Part shown: in pieces, positions 1 through 9,012 of the stretch
Numbering within the stretch: the first letter of the stretch is position 1
How the letters are laid out: every line of letters starts with the position of its first letter
Source: Candidatus Abyssobacteria bacterium SURF_5
GTDB lineage: Bacteria > Abyssobacteria > SURF-5
Direction of reading: 5' to 3'
Assembly (NCBI GenBank): GCA_003598085.1
Contig: QZKU01000053.1
Span: 56,322 to 120,321 of the forward strand
DNA: 64,000 bases
Notes under the pieces: model-generated
The model's database searches: none
What the model was told of the DNA's origin: nothing
What the model saw: the letters and a program-made list of their open reading frames with translations, nothing else
Program-made: the position numbers and the translations under genes

Positions 1-239
1 TATTGGTAATGAAGGTCCTTCGAGCGGTTCGAGAGTAGCGCGAGCAATTGGGAAATCAGCGAGGGAACAAGGTTGAATGTCGCCTTGATCTTCGGAAACT
101 CGTCCAGCAGCGACACCATGTCGTAGTACCCCTTGATCGCGTGCAGGCGTACCCACGGCATGGTGACTTCTCCGGTCATGCGGTCAAGATAAAACGGCTG
201 GTGCATGTGCCAGAGAAAAGCCACAGAGGCGGAACTCAA
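1..239 (-). CDS. Glycoside hydrolase family 57 (amylase / glucanotransferase type), N-terminal part only
   Basis: The minus-strand reading frame continues past the left edge, so only about 79 N-terminal residues are visible. They contain FLWHMHQPFY near the start and then MPWVRLHAIKGYYDM, which matches conserved region I (HQP) and the following helix of GH57 alpha-amylase or 4-alpha-glucanotransferase proteins. GH57 enzymes cut or rearrange alpha-1,4-glucan, which fits the upstream glycogen genes. The likely start is a TTG at 239-237 that overlaps the galT stop codon (TTGA overlap, implying translational coupling). An in-frame GTG at 224-222 is the alternative. Family assignment is firm; exact specificity cannot be judged from this fragment. 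Confidence 0.8.
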   Translation of the reverse strand, partial: MSSASVAFLWHMHQPFYLDRMTGEVTMPWVRLHAIKGYYDMVSLLDEFPKIKATFNLVPSLISQLLALLSNRSKDLHYQ

Positions 240-1255
240 ATCTGAATCTCCCGTAAGAACCTCGCGGCCTCCTCAGGAATGGTGGGATTGATATAAAAGC
301 CGGTTCCCCACTCGAAACCGGCGACGTGGGTGAGCTTCGGCATGATTTCGATATGCCAGTGGTAATCCACGTCGAGTGTTACCCAATATCCCATGCGCGC
401 CCAGCGCACCGGCCCGGTGTGCAACACAAAATTGTACTGCGGCGTGTTGAGCGCCAGCGCCAGTTTCTGCATGACGCCGATTACCGCATCGCTCAGCGAC
501 AACAGTTCTTCATGGTCAATGTTGTAAAAATCGGGGCTGTGCCGCTTCGGGAGCACCCATATCTCGAACGGAAACCGGGAGGCAAATGGACAAAAGCTTA
601 TGAAGCTGCGGTTCTCATAGATGATCCTGATCTCCTGAGATATCTCCTCTCTGATGATGTCGCAGAATACACAACGATCCTTATAGTTGAAATAATCCTT
701 CGCGCCTATCAGCTCCTCTTTAACACGTTTCGGAGTGATAGGTGTCGCAATAAGCTGCGAATGCGGATGACTCAGCGAGGCGCCTGCCTGGCGCCCTTCG
801 TTCTTGAAAATCAGGATGTATTTGAGCCGGTTGTCCTTGTTGAGATCTATCAGGCGGTCCTTGTATGCCTGGAACACCTTCGAGAGGCTCTCGCGCGTGT
901 GCATGTGCATCTTCCGGAAATGGTCCGGCGTCTCGATGATCACTTCGTGTGCACCGATGCCGTTCATCTTGTCGTACATGCCAACTCCGGCCTTGCCCAT
1001 TTCTCCTTCAATGCGCAGGGCAGGGAACTTGTTGGGGACGACGCGGATCTCCCACCCCGGCCCGTTGGCGGCGTGATGATTGCCTCGATATGCAAGGATC
1101 TCGGGCGGAGTCTTATCTTCATGGCCTTCGCAGAACGGGCAGAATCCCGTGTCGTTTTGAACCGGTTCCGGATTAAAATCGGTCGGCCGTTTCCCGCGCT
1201 CGGTTGCTATGATTACCCACCGGCCAACGACCGGGTCCTTACGTAATTCCGGCAT
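236..1255 (-). CDS. galT: Galactose-1-phosphate uridylyltransferase-like protein
   Basis: A 339-residue HIT-superfamily nucleotidylyltransferase. The GalT reaction moves UMP between UDP-glucose and galactose-1-phosphate through a uridylyl-histidine intermediate. The active-site motif HPHSQ is at residues 163-167 and a CPFC pair (C39, C42) suits the structural metal site. A second Cys pair is in the C-terminal half (RCVFCDII). Length is normal for the family. A strong Shine-Dalgarno GGAGGAG precedes the ATG. It sits between glgA and a GH57 gene with no other Leloir-pathway gene in view, so its physiological substrate could be a glucose-1-phosphate/nucleotide-sugar exchange serving glycogen turnover instead of galactose use; that part is inference. 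Confidence 0.85.
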   Translation of the reverse strand: MPELRKDPVVGRWVIIATERGKRPTDFNPEPVQNDTGFCPFCEGHEDKTPPEILAYRGNHHAANGPGWEIRVVPNKFPALRIEGEMGKAGVGMYDKMNGIGAHEVIIETPDHFRKMHMHTRESLSKVFQAYKDRLIDLNKDNRLKYILIFKNEGRQAGASLSHPHSQLIATPITPKRVKEELIGAKDYFNYKDRCVFCDIIREEISQEIRIIYENRSFISFCPFASRFPFEIWVLPKRHSPDFYNIDHEELLSLSDAVIGVMQKLALALNTPQYNFVLHTGPVRWARMGYWVTLDVDYHWHIEIMPKLTHVAGFEWGTGFYINPTIPEEAARFLREIQI

Positions 1256-1423
1256 TAGTTAATTCTCCTCCTAAGAGCCGGTCAAGCAGCCAGTCCGCCC
1301 GAAAACGCTCTCGTCCACGCGACGTTTCGCGCCCATTGGCAATCAGCGCGCGATCCACCTGCTTGCGCTGCCGCCGACAGGAACACACGCCCGCCGGCAA
1401 CTGGATGATTCACAGCGGCCCCT

Positions 1424-2884
1424 TCATCCCCTTTTATATGTAATAGCTTTCTTATATAACTCTTCATACTTCCTGGCCGAGGCGTCCCATGAGAAATCAC
1501 AGGCCATTCCATTAATCATGATGCGTTCCCATTCTTGTTTGTTCCGGTAAAAACCGCGGGCCTCCTTCAGTTTCTCCAGCAGAGCCTCGGAGGTGTACTC
1601 TTCGAATTTGAAGCCGTTGCCGGCTGTCGAGCGATTGCTTGGATAATCAATGATCGTATCATCCAATCCGCCGGTGGCGCGCACCAGCGGGACCGTTCCA
1701 TATTTGAGGCTGTACATCTGGTTCAGCCCGCAGGGTTCGTAGCGGGACGGCATCAGGAAAATGTCGGCGCCCGCCTCGATCTTGTGGGCGAGTTCGTTGG
1801 AAAAAGCGAGTTTCACGCCGACCCGCTGCGGGTACTTCCGCGCAATTTCCTCGAACAATTTATGGTATCGCTCCTCGCCCGTCCCGAGAACCACAAGTTG
1901 AAAATCTTCCTCAACAATCTGATCGATCACCGGAGTGAGAATGTCAAAGCCCTTCTGATCGGCCAGGCGCGAGATGATGCCCAGAAGCGGCGCATCATCA
2001 ATGGGCGGCAAGCCGTATTGCTCGAGCAGGTCTCGCTTGCATCTGGCTTTGCCGCTCAAATCCTTTGAACTGTAAGGCGCCGCGATATACTTGTCGGTCT
2101 CCGGACGCCATTCGTCGTAGTCCACCCCGTTCAACACGCCGTAAAGCCGGTCGGAGCGCTTGCGCAAAATGCCTTCCATCCCGCAGCCGAATTCCTTCGT
2201 CTGAATTTCATTCGCATAGCGGGTGCTTACCGTATTCACGACTTCCGCGCCTACAATACCTGCCTTCAAAAAATTGATCTTGCCGTAGTACTCGATTCCC
2301 TCGGGATTGAATATATCCCACGGAAGGTTGGTCAAATGCATATCGAGATGCCAGAACAGCCCCTGATATCCGATGTTGTGAATCGTGAACAGCGAAGCAA
2401 CCGACCGGAAATTCGGTTCGCCGCGCAACACGCTGTTCAAGAAGATCGGAACCAGTCCGGTCTGCCAATCATTGCAGTGAATAACATCGGGCTCAAAATC
2501 AAGAACATTGCATAACTCGAGGACGGCCTTCGAAAAGAAAATGAAGCGCTCGGCGTTGTCGGGATAATCACCTTTCGGAGTCCCATACAACTGGTCGCGG
2601 TCGAAATAAGCCGCTTTCCCAATGAAGTAAACGTGCGCGTTCCCGGCGAGAGTGGCCTTGAATATCTCGCCAAATTCCTCTCGATCTGAAATGGGAACGG
2701 AGAACGTCGTGTCAATATCCTCAATTTCAGGATGTTTTTCCCTGGTTGTTCTATAGTACGGAACGACCGCCCATACTTCATGACCCAGTTTGCTCAATGC
2801 CTTTGAAAGCGCTCCCGCCACATCGGCAAGACCGCCGGTTTTCGAGTAGGGAACCATTTCGCTTGAAGCAAGCAGTATTTTCAT
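1424..2884 (-). CDS. glgA: Glycogen synthase (ADP-glucose, GT5)
   Basis: A 486-residue protein that adds glucose from ADP-glucose to alpha-1,4-glucan chains in the cytoplasm. The N-terminal KTGGLADVAGAL motif (residues 16-27) binds the ADP-glucose phosphates. The C-terminal GT-B half carries the retaining-glycosyltransferase segment SRYEPCGLNQMYSLKYGTVP with the catalytic Glu and ends with the usual helix. Full length for bacterial GlgA. It starts 6 bp after the glgC stop with GAAGGA as ribosome binding site, so glgC and glgA are one operon. A 168-bp gap separates it from galT downstream; I see no gene or terminator in that gap. Confidence 0.96.
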   Translation of the reverse strand: MKILLASSEMVPYSKTGGLADVAGALSKALSKLGHEVWAVVPYYRTTREKHPEIEDIDTTFSVPISDREEFGEIFKATLAGNAHVYFIGKAAYFDRDQLYGTPKGDYPDNAERFIFFSKAVLELCNVLDFEPDVIHCNDWQTGLVPIFLNSVLRGEPNFRSVASLFTIHNIGYQGLFWHLDMHLTNLPWDIFNPEGIEYYGKINFLKAGIVGAEVVNTVSTRYANEIQTKEFGCGMEGILRKRSDRLYGVLNGVDYDEWRPETDKYIAAPYSSKDLSGKARCKRDLLEQYGLPPIDDAPLLGIISRLADQKGFDILTPVIDQIVEEDFQLVVLGTGEERYHKLFEEIARKYPQRVGVKLAFSNELAHKIEAGADIFLMPSRYEPCGLNQMYSLKYGTVPLVRATGGLDDTIIDYPSNRSTAGNGFKFEEYTSEALLEKLKEARGFYRNKQEWERIMINGMACDFSWDASARKYEELYKKAITYKRG

Positions 2885-2890
2885 GAAACT

Positions 2891-4171
2891 TCAAATATCC
2901 TTCTCTGATCTTACTCTTTTCACCGTAACCGTTACCGGAATCTTGAGCGGCGGAGGCTCGATTTTCATGGCTTTCGATATTACAACGATTCCCGAGTCGG
3001 TCACCGTAAACTGTTTCTTGTCTTCTTCCAAATCATATCCAATGTCCATGCGCGGGGGAATCTTAACGTATTTGTCGATAATAGCTCTCCTGATGCGGCT
3101 GTACCGACCGACGTCAACCCCCTCGAACAGGATGGAATCTTCAACATTTGCAAAACTGTTAATTCGGACGCGCGGCGAGAGGATTGAGCGGCGTACTTTC
3201 CCTCCGCTGATGATGCAGCCGCCGCACACCATCGAATCGAGCGCGACGCCAAGGCGCCCGCCCTCGTATTCCTGCGCGAAAATGAACTTGGCCGGCGGAT
3301 TCTGAGACTGGTACGTCCGGATCGGCCATTCCGGATCATACAAATTGAAAATCGGACTGACCGAAACCAGATCCATGTTCGCCTCATAATAGGCGTCAAT
3401 GGTGCCCACATCCTTCCAATACTGCGCTTCCTTCTTGTTCTCATCAATGAAGTTGTAAGCGTAAACCTTGAACGAATCGAGCATCGGCGGGATTACATCT
3501 TTCCCAAAATCGCGCAGGCGTCGCTCCTTCGAAGCTCCTCCCAAAACATCAATAAGCGCGTCCTTGTTGAAAATGTAAATGCCCATCGAACCGAAGCAGA
3601 TATTCTCCTTGCCCGGAGGCGACTTCGGTTCGGCAGGTTTCTCCTCGAAACCGATCACGCGGTCGTCAGTATCAACCTGCAGAACCCCAAATCGATGCGC
3701 CTCCCGCCGGTCGACCTCCAGCGCACCGACTGTCATGTCGGCCCCTTTCGATTCATGAAAATCCAGCATCTTCGCATAATCCATCTTGTAAATGTGATCG
3801 CCGGAGAGAATCAGGACGCGTGTGGTCGACCCATGTTCCACGAGGTGCAGGTTCTGGTAAACTGCGTCCGAAGTCCCCAGATACCATTCCTTTCCCACTC
3901 GCTGCTGTGCGGGAATCAACTCGATGAACTCGCCGAACTCATGATGGAAAATGCTCCAGCCGTTTCTCACGTGCTGGTTGAGCGAATCTGATTTGTACTG
4001 CGTGAGAATGTAGACGCGGCGCAACCCGGAGTTCACGCTGTTGCTCAACGTGAAGTCGATGAGCCGGTAAATGCCCCCAAAGGGGACCGCGGGCTTTGCC
4101 CTCTCAAGGGTAAGAGGATACAGTCGTTCACCCTTGCCGCCGACAAGCAGCATTGCCAAAACGTGTCGCAT
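2891..4171 (-). CDS. glgC: Glucose-1-phosphate adenylyltransferase
   Basis: A 426-residue enzyme making ADP-glucose from ATP and glucose-1-phosphate, the committed step of glycogen synthesis. The N-terminal nucleotidyltransferase signature GGKGERLYPLT is followed by RAKPAVPFGG and YRLIDFTLSN, and the substrate-loop sequences GSMGIYIFN and EEKPAEPK are present. The C-terminal third is the left-handed beta-helix used for allosteric control. First gene of the glgC-glgA-galT-GH57 run, with purine-rich GGGGGAGAGG before the ATG and a promoter-like element about 100 bp upstream (4269-4298). Confidence 0.96.
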   Translation of the reverse strand: MRHVLAMLLVGGKGERLYPLTLERAKPAVPFGGIYRLIDFTLSNSVNSGLRRVYILTQYKSDSLNQHVRNGWSIFHHEFGEFIELIPAQQRVGKEWYLGTSDAVYQNLHLVEHGSTTRVLILSGDHIYKMDYAKMLDFHESKGADMTVGALEVDRREAHRFGVLQVDTDDRVIGFEEKPAEPKSPPGKENICFGSMGIYIFNKDALIDVLGGASKERRLRDFGKDVIPPMLDSFKVYAYNFIDENKKEAQYWKDVGTIDAYYEANMDLVSVSPIFNLYDPEWPIRTYQSQNPPAKFIFAQEYEGGRLGVALDSMVCGGCIISGGKVRRSILSPRVRINSFANVEDSILFEGVDVGRYSRIRRAIIDKYVKIPPRMDIGYDLEEDKKQFTVTDSGIVVISKAMKIEPPPLKIPVTVTVKRVRSEKDI

Positions 4172-4268
4172 TCCTCTCCCCCGGCTCGGCTTCCGCCTCC
4201 AAACTCAGTGAAAATAATGAAAAAGATTGAACTGGTGAAACAGCGGAGATGCTTGTTAAGCACTTTTA

Positions 4269-4298
4269 ATTTTAACAAAATCCCAATGCTTTCGTCAA
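4269..4298 (-). promoter_or_regulatory. Sigma-70-type promoter of the glgC operon
   Basis: On the minus strand TTGACG (4298-4293), an 18-bp spacer and TAAAAT (4274-4269) stand upstream of glgC. Each hexamer matches consensus at five of six positions. No other gene lies between it and glgC. Confidence 0.55.
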
Positions 4299-4450
4299 TG
4301 TGGCTTGAGAAATCGGAGAGCCTCTTTACGCCGGGTTGGGAACAGCATAAGCGGTGGGAACATTTGCGCTTCAGAGGGGATCGGCCGCATCCCTAAGGAA
4401 GCAAGACTCGGCACGCGCAGCGGCATCAGACGGCAGCGCGCTCAGTCATG

Positions 4451-5317
4451 TCAGATTTTTCGCTGGGGGAGGTCGATTTCGCATTTGACGGCCTTGCTGA
4501 AGGAAGTCGCCGCTTCCTTTCGACGACCGAGTTTCTCGAGTGAAACCCCTTTCTTGTACCAGGCATCGTTGTTCTTGGGATCGAGCTCGAGCGCGCGACT
4601 GTAGCAGGTGATTGCTTCCCGATGCTTCCCGACCGATGCAAGGGTTGCGCCCATGTTATACCATGCCTCGGCTTGATGCTGATTTAGCTTAACCGCCTTA
4701 TCATAGCATTTCATCGCCTCAGCGTGCTCTCCTATTTTTTCGAGCGCCGCTCCCTTATTCGACCACACCTCCGAGCGGTTCGGCTCGATTGCGATAGCGT
4801 TGTCGTAACACGTAATTGCTTCCTGATAGTTGCCGAGCTTGGCGAGGATCACTCCCTTGTTCGACCACGCGCCGGCATGGTCCGGATCGATTCCGAGCGC
4901 GCGATCGTAACAGGCGATGGCTTCTTCATTCTTCCCCAACTTGCCGAGCGCAACTCCCTTATTCGACCATGCTCCCGCATTTTCAGGTTCCTTCGAGATG
5001 ATCATGTCGCAGCAATAAATGGCCTCGCGGTACCGCCCCAGGTTTCTCAATGCTATCCCCTTCATAGCCCATTCCTCGACATCGGCGGGAGATAACTGAG
5101 CAACCCTTTGGAATACCTTCTCCGCCAACTGGCGATTCCCCTGTTTGTTAAGGGTCGACCCGCTCGTGTAGAGGATTTCGATATCGTCTTCCGCAAGGTT
5201 CAGGGCGCCTGCAATCTTGCCTTCCAAAAGGAGTTCCGTGATTTTCTCGATCCTCTCGGCCGGTGTTTCATATTTCAGCCGTCTCACGGCATCAATCAAC
5301 TTGTTAATCCAATCCAT
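4451..5317 (-). CDS. Tetratricopeptide repeat protein
   Basis: About 288 residues built almost entirely of tetratricopeptide repeats, seven or so in tandem, recognisable by the repeated AWSNKGVALGKLGK and EAITCYDRALELDP patterns. TPR arrays are protein-protein interaction scaffolds; the partner cannot be told from sequence. There is no signal peptide or membrane segment, so it is probably cytoplasmic. The ATG at 5317 is preferred because GAGGGGAAG lies 8 bases upstream; a TTG at 5344 would extend it by nine residues. It is transcribed alone from a good promoter (5500-5528). Confidence 0.85.
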   Translation of the reverse strand: MDWINKLIDAVRRLKYETPAERIEKITELLLEGKIAGALNLAEDDIEILYTSGSTLNKQGNRQLAEKVFQRVAQLSPADVEEWAMKGIALRNLGRYREAIYCCDMIISKEPENAGAWSNKGVALGKLGKNEEAIACYDRALGIDPDHAGAWSNKGVILAKLGNYQEAITCYDNAIAIEPNRSEVWSNKGAALEKIGEHAEAMKCYDKAVKLNQHQAEAWYNMGATLASVGKHREAITCYSRALELDPKNNDAWYKKGVSLEKLGRRKEAATSFSKAVKCEIDLPQRKI

Positions 5318-5499
5318 GTCACTTCTTCCCCTCGCTGCAATCAAAAAGCGTGAGCAACCGGCACAGAGCCTGCGGGGACTTCGGAAATCAGGGGGACGCT
5401 TGAAACGCGGCTGTGTTGGTTTGAGGATCTCTTATTGCAGACGTATCAAGCTCTGCGGGTCAATTATGGTGAGGGTTGCAGCCCTTTGCTTCGTGCAAA

Positions 5500-5528
5500 G
5501 TGTAGCACACCGCTTTCGCACTGTCAAT
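5500..5528 (-). promoter_or_regulatory. Sigma-70-type promoter of the TPR gene
   Basis: Minus-strand TTGACA (5528-5523), 17-bp spacer, TACACT (5505-5500). The element lies in the 226-bp gap between the TPR gene and the PilZ gene and faces the TPR gene, giving a leader of about 180 bases. Confidence 0.7.
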
Positions 5529-5543
5529 AAGATTTGCCTATGT

Positions 5544-6659
5544 TCAGACGCCGGCGGGCAACTTTTGCTTCGCCTTTGAATAGATGAGCCGGAAAATCTT
5601 TTCGTGCGTATCCGGGCTCATGCCGGCAAACTCAACGTTCATGATGAATTCGCCCGTAGTCCCACGCCGGTTGACCGCCAAAATTTTGGCGATGACGGGC
5701 AGACATCCATCATCCTCGGCAGGCAGTTCGATGTAAACAAGGTCGTTCGCCTTGAGGGGAAGCCGCATTGCAAGAGCCAGCCCGGCGCCGCTAAGATTGA
5801 TTACATGACCCGAGAGAGAGGGCTGGTCCCACTTCAACTTCTTCGGGCCTGAGCCCTCGAGCTCCTCTCGCGTAACCGGAATAACGGTGACCGGAATATT
5901 GGTGTCCACACGGTGATACTGCCTCCGCTGGTTGCGCTCAATATCGTCCACGTGCTCAAATCTGGTGATCAACTGGCGGCCGCCCGACTGGCTGATGACC
6001 TGCGACTCAAAGTGGTAGCTGGCGTCGCGGTCGCGCCAAAAGTAGATATTGAATTTTTCCCCCGGCTCGAAATGAACGTATTTTCCCTGGGCCTTGGGCG
6101 TCACCGCAAGCAGGCCCGTCGGAGCCGCCTCAACCACCGGCGCCATGAACACTTTGCCGTCTGACTGCCGCTTCAGGTGCAGCCATTGATTCGTTTTCAA
6201 GTCACGCGTCGTGCGAACCGGCGGCAGCTTCATTCTTTCGCCGAAGAAAATCTTGTTGCGGATGATCCTCAGCTCCTGCACGTCCGACTCGGTGAGTTGC
6301 CGCGAGGCATTCGGGCCCATTTCTTCAAGACGACTATTGAAGAACTCGAATGAAACCAGCAGGCGGTCGGGATGCTTTATCTGCCCGAGCTTCACCAGCG
6401 TCTTCAGTTGCTTGACTTCCTCGGGGGCCAACTGGAAAACGAGCGCCAACCGGCTGAAGTCGTCGCGGCTCTTTTGCATGATCCTGGCGGTGCGGATGCG
6501 GCGTGAAATCAGTTCGAAAGCGGAAAAGGCGCATACCGCACCAATGATCGCAGCCAGCATCCACCACAATGTGGCTGCGCTTGGCTTGGGCGGCCGCAGA
6601 TACGTCAGGAGGGTATGATAATCAAGTTGTTGGGCGGCGAGGAGGACACTGGCAAACAT
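5544..6659 (-). CDS. Membrane-anchored PilZ-domain protein
   Basis: A 371-residue protein with one N-terminal membrane helix (about residues 28-50), a charged cytoplasmic linker and a C-terminal PilZ domain. The PilZ c-di-GMP-binding elements are visible: an Arg-rich NQRRQYHR start and, some 35 residues later, VINLSGAGL, which fits the (D/N)xSxxG motif. Family knowledge says PilZ proteins bind cyclic di-GMP and pass the signal to partner proteins, often in motility or exopolysaccharide control. It starts one base after the stop of the degenerate kinase gene, so the two are translationally linked and may act together. Confidence 0.85.
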   Translation of the reverse strand: MFASVLLAAQQLDYHTLLTYLRPPKPSAATLWWMLAAIIGAVCAFSAFELISRRIRTARIMQKSRDDFSRLALVFQLAPEEVKQLKTLVKLGQIKHPDRLLVSFEFFNSRLEEMGPNASRQLTESDVQELRIIRNKIFFGERMKLPPVRTTRDLKTNQWLHLKRQSDGKVFMAPVVEAAPTGLLAVTPKAQGKYVHFEPGEKFNIYFWRDRDASYHFESQVISQSGGRQLITRFEHVDDIERNQRRQYHRVDTNIPVTVIPVTREELEGSGPKKLKWDQPSLSGHVINLSGAGLALAMRLPLKANDLVYIELPAEDDGCLPVIAKILAVNRRGTTGEFIMNVEFAGMSPDTHEKIFRLIYSKAKQKLPAGV

Positions 6660-6660
6660 A

Positions 6661-7497
6661 CTAAATATTAGCCTGCTTCTGCTGCTGCCTCTGCTGCATT
6701 CTGGTCAGGTCGAGGATTAACTCTGAAAGCGAAGAAAAGCGTTTGCGCGGCTTTTTCTCGAGCATTTTCATGACTACTCGGCTGATGTCGGCGGGCACCT
6801 GCGGGTTGATCGTTGAGGGAACCTCGACCACGTTCATCCGGAGGTGCTTGTGCATGATCTCCGCCACCGAGGTCCCGCGGATCGGCATGACGCGGCTGAA
6901 CAGATAGAAGAGCACCACCCCCAGAGAGTAAATATCGCTGCGCTCGTCCACCCTTTTCTCTTTCACCTGTTCCGGCGAAAAGTACCTGACCGACTCCACG
7001 CTCGTGTAGCCCCGCCGCTTGCGCCACCGATTAAAGAGTTTCGAAAAATAAAAATCGGACAGCTTGACGTTGAGGTTGTCGTCGAGCAGAATGTTGCTCG
7101 CTTTCAGGTTCTGATGCAGAATCTTTGACACGTGGAGATATTGTATCCCCTTCATGATCTGAAGCGCCACGTGCAGAAGGTCGGGGAACGGGTGAATCTG
7201 GTTCTCAACATATCCTCTTAAATTGATGCCTTCGACGTATTCAGTCAGCAAGAACGATTCCGTATATTTGCCGATCAGCTTGTGATACTTGACAATGTTG
7301 GGCGATCTGAACTGGACGACCCTCTCAAATTCCTGGCTGAAACTCTTGTATTCGCGCTCGCTGTTGAAGAAGTCCATCGGCAACGCCTTCAGCGCAAACT
7401 TCTGTTTGCTCCCTATGTCCTCGACCAGGAAGACCCTGCTCTCCTGCGGGTTTCCGATCACGCCCAGGATCTGATAGTTTTCAACAATCTTCTTCAT
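6661..7497 (-). CDS. Protein kinase-fold protein, probable pseudokinase
   Basis: A 278-residue Hanks-type kinase fold without any transmembrane or extra domain. The ATP-site lysine is kept (FALK, K37) and an SPE motif stands at 174-176, but the catalytic HRD motif reads HQN (128-130) so the catalytic Asp is Asn. DFG reads DFY (148-150) and the glycine loop is degraded (GNPQES). The metal-binding Asn (N135) and the Asp of DFY remain. It is therefore most likely a pseudokinase acting as a scaffold or allosteric partner. GGGGGAG precedes the ATG, and the PilZ gene follows after one base, hinting at a c-di-GMP-linked signalling pair. Confidence 0.85.
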   Translation of the reverse strand: MKKIVENYQILGVIGNPQESRVFLVEDIGSKQKFALKALPMDFFNSEREYKSFSQEFERVVQFRSPNIVKYHKLIGKYTESFLLTEYVEGINLRGYVENQIHPFPDLLHVALQIMKGIQYLHVSKILHQNLKASNILLDDNLNVKLSDFYFSKLFNRWRKRRGYTSVESVRYFSPEQVKEKRVDERSDIYSLGVVLFYLFSRVMPIRGTSVAEIMHKHLRMNVVEVPSTINPQVPADISRVVMKMLEKKPRKRFSSLSELILDLTRMQQRQQQKQANI

Positions 7498-7565
7498 TGC
7501 TCCCCCATTTGGTCTGTTTCAGCCCGCATCCCGCCGCTGAGCGCCCGGCGGCACAGGTGCGGTTA

Positions 7566-8282
7566 TCATACAACAAGCAGAGAATGCGCTTCCAGCAGAC
7601 CCGTGATCACCTCGTGGTCCTGATGCGTTCCCCCGCGACGGTCGAGCATGATGCCCCGGATGCCGGCGTTTCGAGCACCCAAAACATCGGTCTGATATGT
7701 GTCGCCGATATGGACCACGCGAGACCGATCCACATCCGCGATCTTCAGAGCCATCTGGAATATCTTCGGCGACGGCTTCTTCCAGCCCGCCTCGGCCGAT
7801 GACAGAATGAAATCGAAATAATGCGTGAGCTTCAGGCCCTCGACGATTTTCTTCAAACTCGAATTCCAGTTGGAAACGATTCCGAGCGAGAAAGTGGAAC
7901 CTTTCAATTTCTCCAGTGACTCGAGCGTGTCCGGATACAATTCCCACGCCGAGGCATTGCCAAAAAAACTGTAGATATCTTCAAAGACGATCCGATGCTT
8001 CTCCTCCGGAATATTCAGCCGTTTGAAGACGGCTCGATCGTAGTTCCACCACCATTCGCGGTCTTCCTCATCCGAACAGACAAAATCGGCGCCGGGATCA
8101 TTCATCTCGGGAATTACCTGCTCGACCCAGACCGCCCGCATCGCATCGATCACCTGCTTGAGCGTTATGTCGGCGCCATGACGCACGCACACGCGATGAT
8201 AATGCTTCGACGGAGACGGCTTCGCCGTGAACAGCGTATAGCCGGCGTCTAAAAAAACGGCATCGTATTTTTCGTTACCCAT
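7566..8282 (-). CDS. HAD-superfamily hydrolase
   Basis: About 238 residues of the haloacid dehalogenase superfamily, subfamily IA, probably a small-metabolite phosphatase. Motif I is FLDAGYTLF, with the nucleophile Asp but Gly instead of the usual second Asp, a known variant in DAGGTL-type members. Motif II is the Ser of GIVSNWNSS, motif III the Lys of GWKKPSP, and motif IV GDTYQTD. The ATG at 8282 is favoured over a TTG at 8294; neither has a clear ribosome site. Substrate is unknown. The pseudokinase and PilZ genes follow 68 bp downstream on the same strand. Confidence 0.88.
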   Translation of the reverse strand: MGNEKYDAVFLDAGYTLFTAKPSPSKHYHRVCVRHGADITLKQVIDAMRAVWVEQVIPEMNDPGADFVCSDEEDREWWWNYDRAVFKRLNIPEEKHRIVFEDIYSFFGNASAWELYPDTLESLEKLKGSTFSLGIVSNWNSSLKKIVEGLKLTHYFDFILSSAEAGWKKPSPKIFQMALKIADVDRSRVVHIGDTYQTDVLGARNAGIRGIMLDRRGGTHQDHEVITGLLEAHSLLVV

Positions 8283-8481
8283 GTCGGAGCTCAAGCGCGC
8301 GCAAAAGTCATCTTCCCTCGCCGTCCCTTACGCCCTCCCGAAGCTCAGGGGGCGGTCACGTTTCTTCCCCCTGCACTAGTCTGGATTTTCATCGGGGGAA
8401 ATACCGGCAATGGTCGACCCACTCTGCTCAGGAAACATGTGCTCCAGCAAGCGGCGCTCGGGGCGGCTTGAATCATTTTTT

Positions 8482-8511
8482 AGTCTAGCAGAACCTCAGC
8501 GCTCAAGTCAA
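8482..8511 (-). promoter_or_regulatory. Sigma-70-type promoter of the HAD-pseudokinase-PilZ operon
   Basis: Minus-strand TTGACT (8511-8506), 18-bp spacer, TAGACT (8487-8482). It would give a transcript leader of roughly 190 bases before the HAD start codon. Confidence 0.5.
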
Positions 8512-8670
8512 TGAACCCTCACAGGGAACAACAGGGAACACGTATGTGGCGAACAGCTTCAAAAATGGGCAGTCACGGTTTCCTGATCCGTCCGCATCTG
8601 ATCCGATAAGGATTGTTCTTCACTCGCGAGCCATTCTGTAATACCCAATCTTGATTCGACCACTCAAGGC

Positions 8671-8700
8671 CGTCATCCTGAGCCTAAGCGAAGGACCTCT
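8671..8700. repeat. Dispersed GTCATCCTGAGC-type intergenic repeat, copy 1
   Basis: CGTCATCCTGAGC followed by GCGAAGGACCTCT. A second copy with the same frame of conserved bases is at 55452-55481. Elements of this type are common dispersed repeats of bacterial intergenic DNA. Confidence 0.55.
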
Positions 8701-9012
8701 TGCTTGTCCTGTATCAGAAGCGATCCTTTCCGCATTCTTCAGTTAAGCTTGGAGTAATCAGTAAAGCATCACGTAAACATCCCTTCGAAATTTTTTTTCT
8801 TGACAAATACGCCATGTGCATGTTCAAATCTTTCTAACATTTCTCTGGCACGAAGGGGAGCCCGGAGACGCGTCCGGCCTGCGAAAACTCGCTTAACCCA
8901 AAGGATAAACCCATTCGCCTTTCTTGTCCACGGCGTGTTTCATATGATTCGCACAAATGGGGCGAACTTTCCCCCTCTCGCTTAATCAGGAAAAGATCAG
9001 AGGAGGGGAATC

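Larger units (their letters stand above)
8283..9012. other. 730-bp divergent intergenic region
   Basis: No convincing gene. On the minus side the HAD leader (8283-8480) contains a GC-rich stem-loop around 8322-8346 (CGCCC and GGGCG arms). Near 8671-8700 is a copy of a dispersed CGTCATCCTGAGC element. On the plus side TTGACA (8800-8805) is a possible -35 for the secreted-protein gene, but its -10 (TTCAAA, 8823-8828) is poor. A small hairpin CCGGA/TCCGG lies near 8860-8877. I could not match either leader to a known riboswitch. Confidence 0.4.

Noticed and set aside
8840-8870. Second sigma-54 promoter (TGGCAC near 8849)
   Set aside because: The -24 box is good, but no GC at the right -12 spacing.
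8800-9012. c-di-GMP (GEMM) or other riboswitch before the secreted-protein gene
   Set aside because: I compared the leader with the conserved GEMM cores and did not find them; only a small hairpin is visible.
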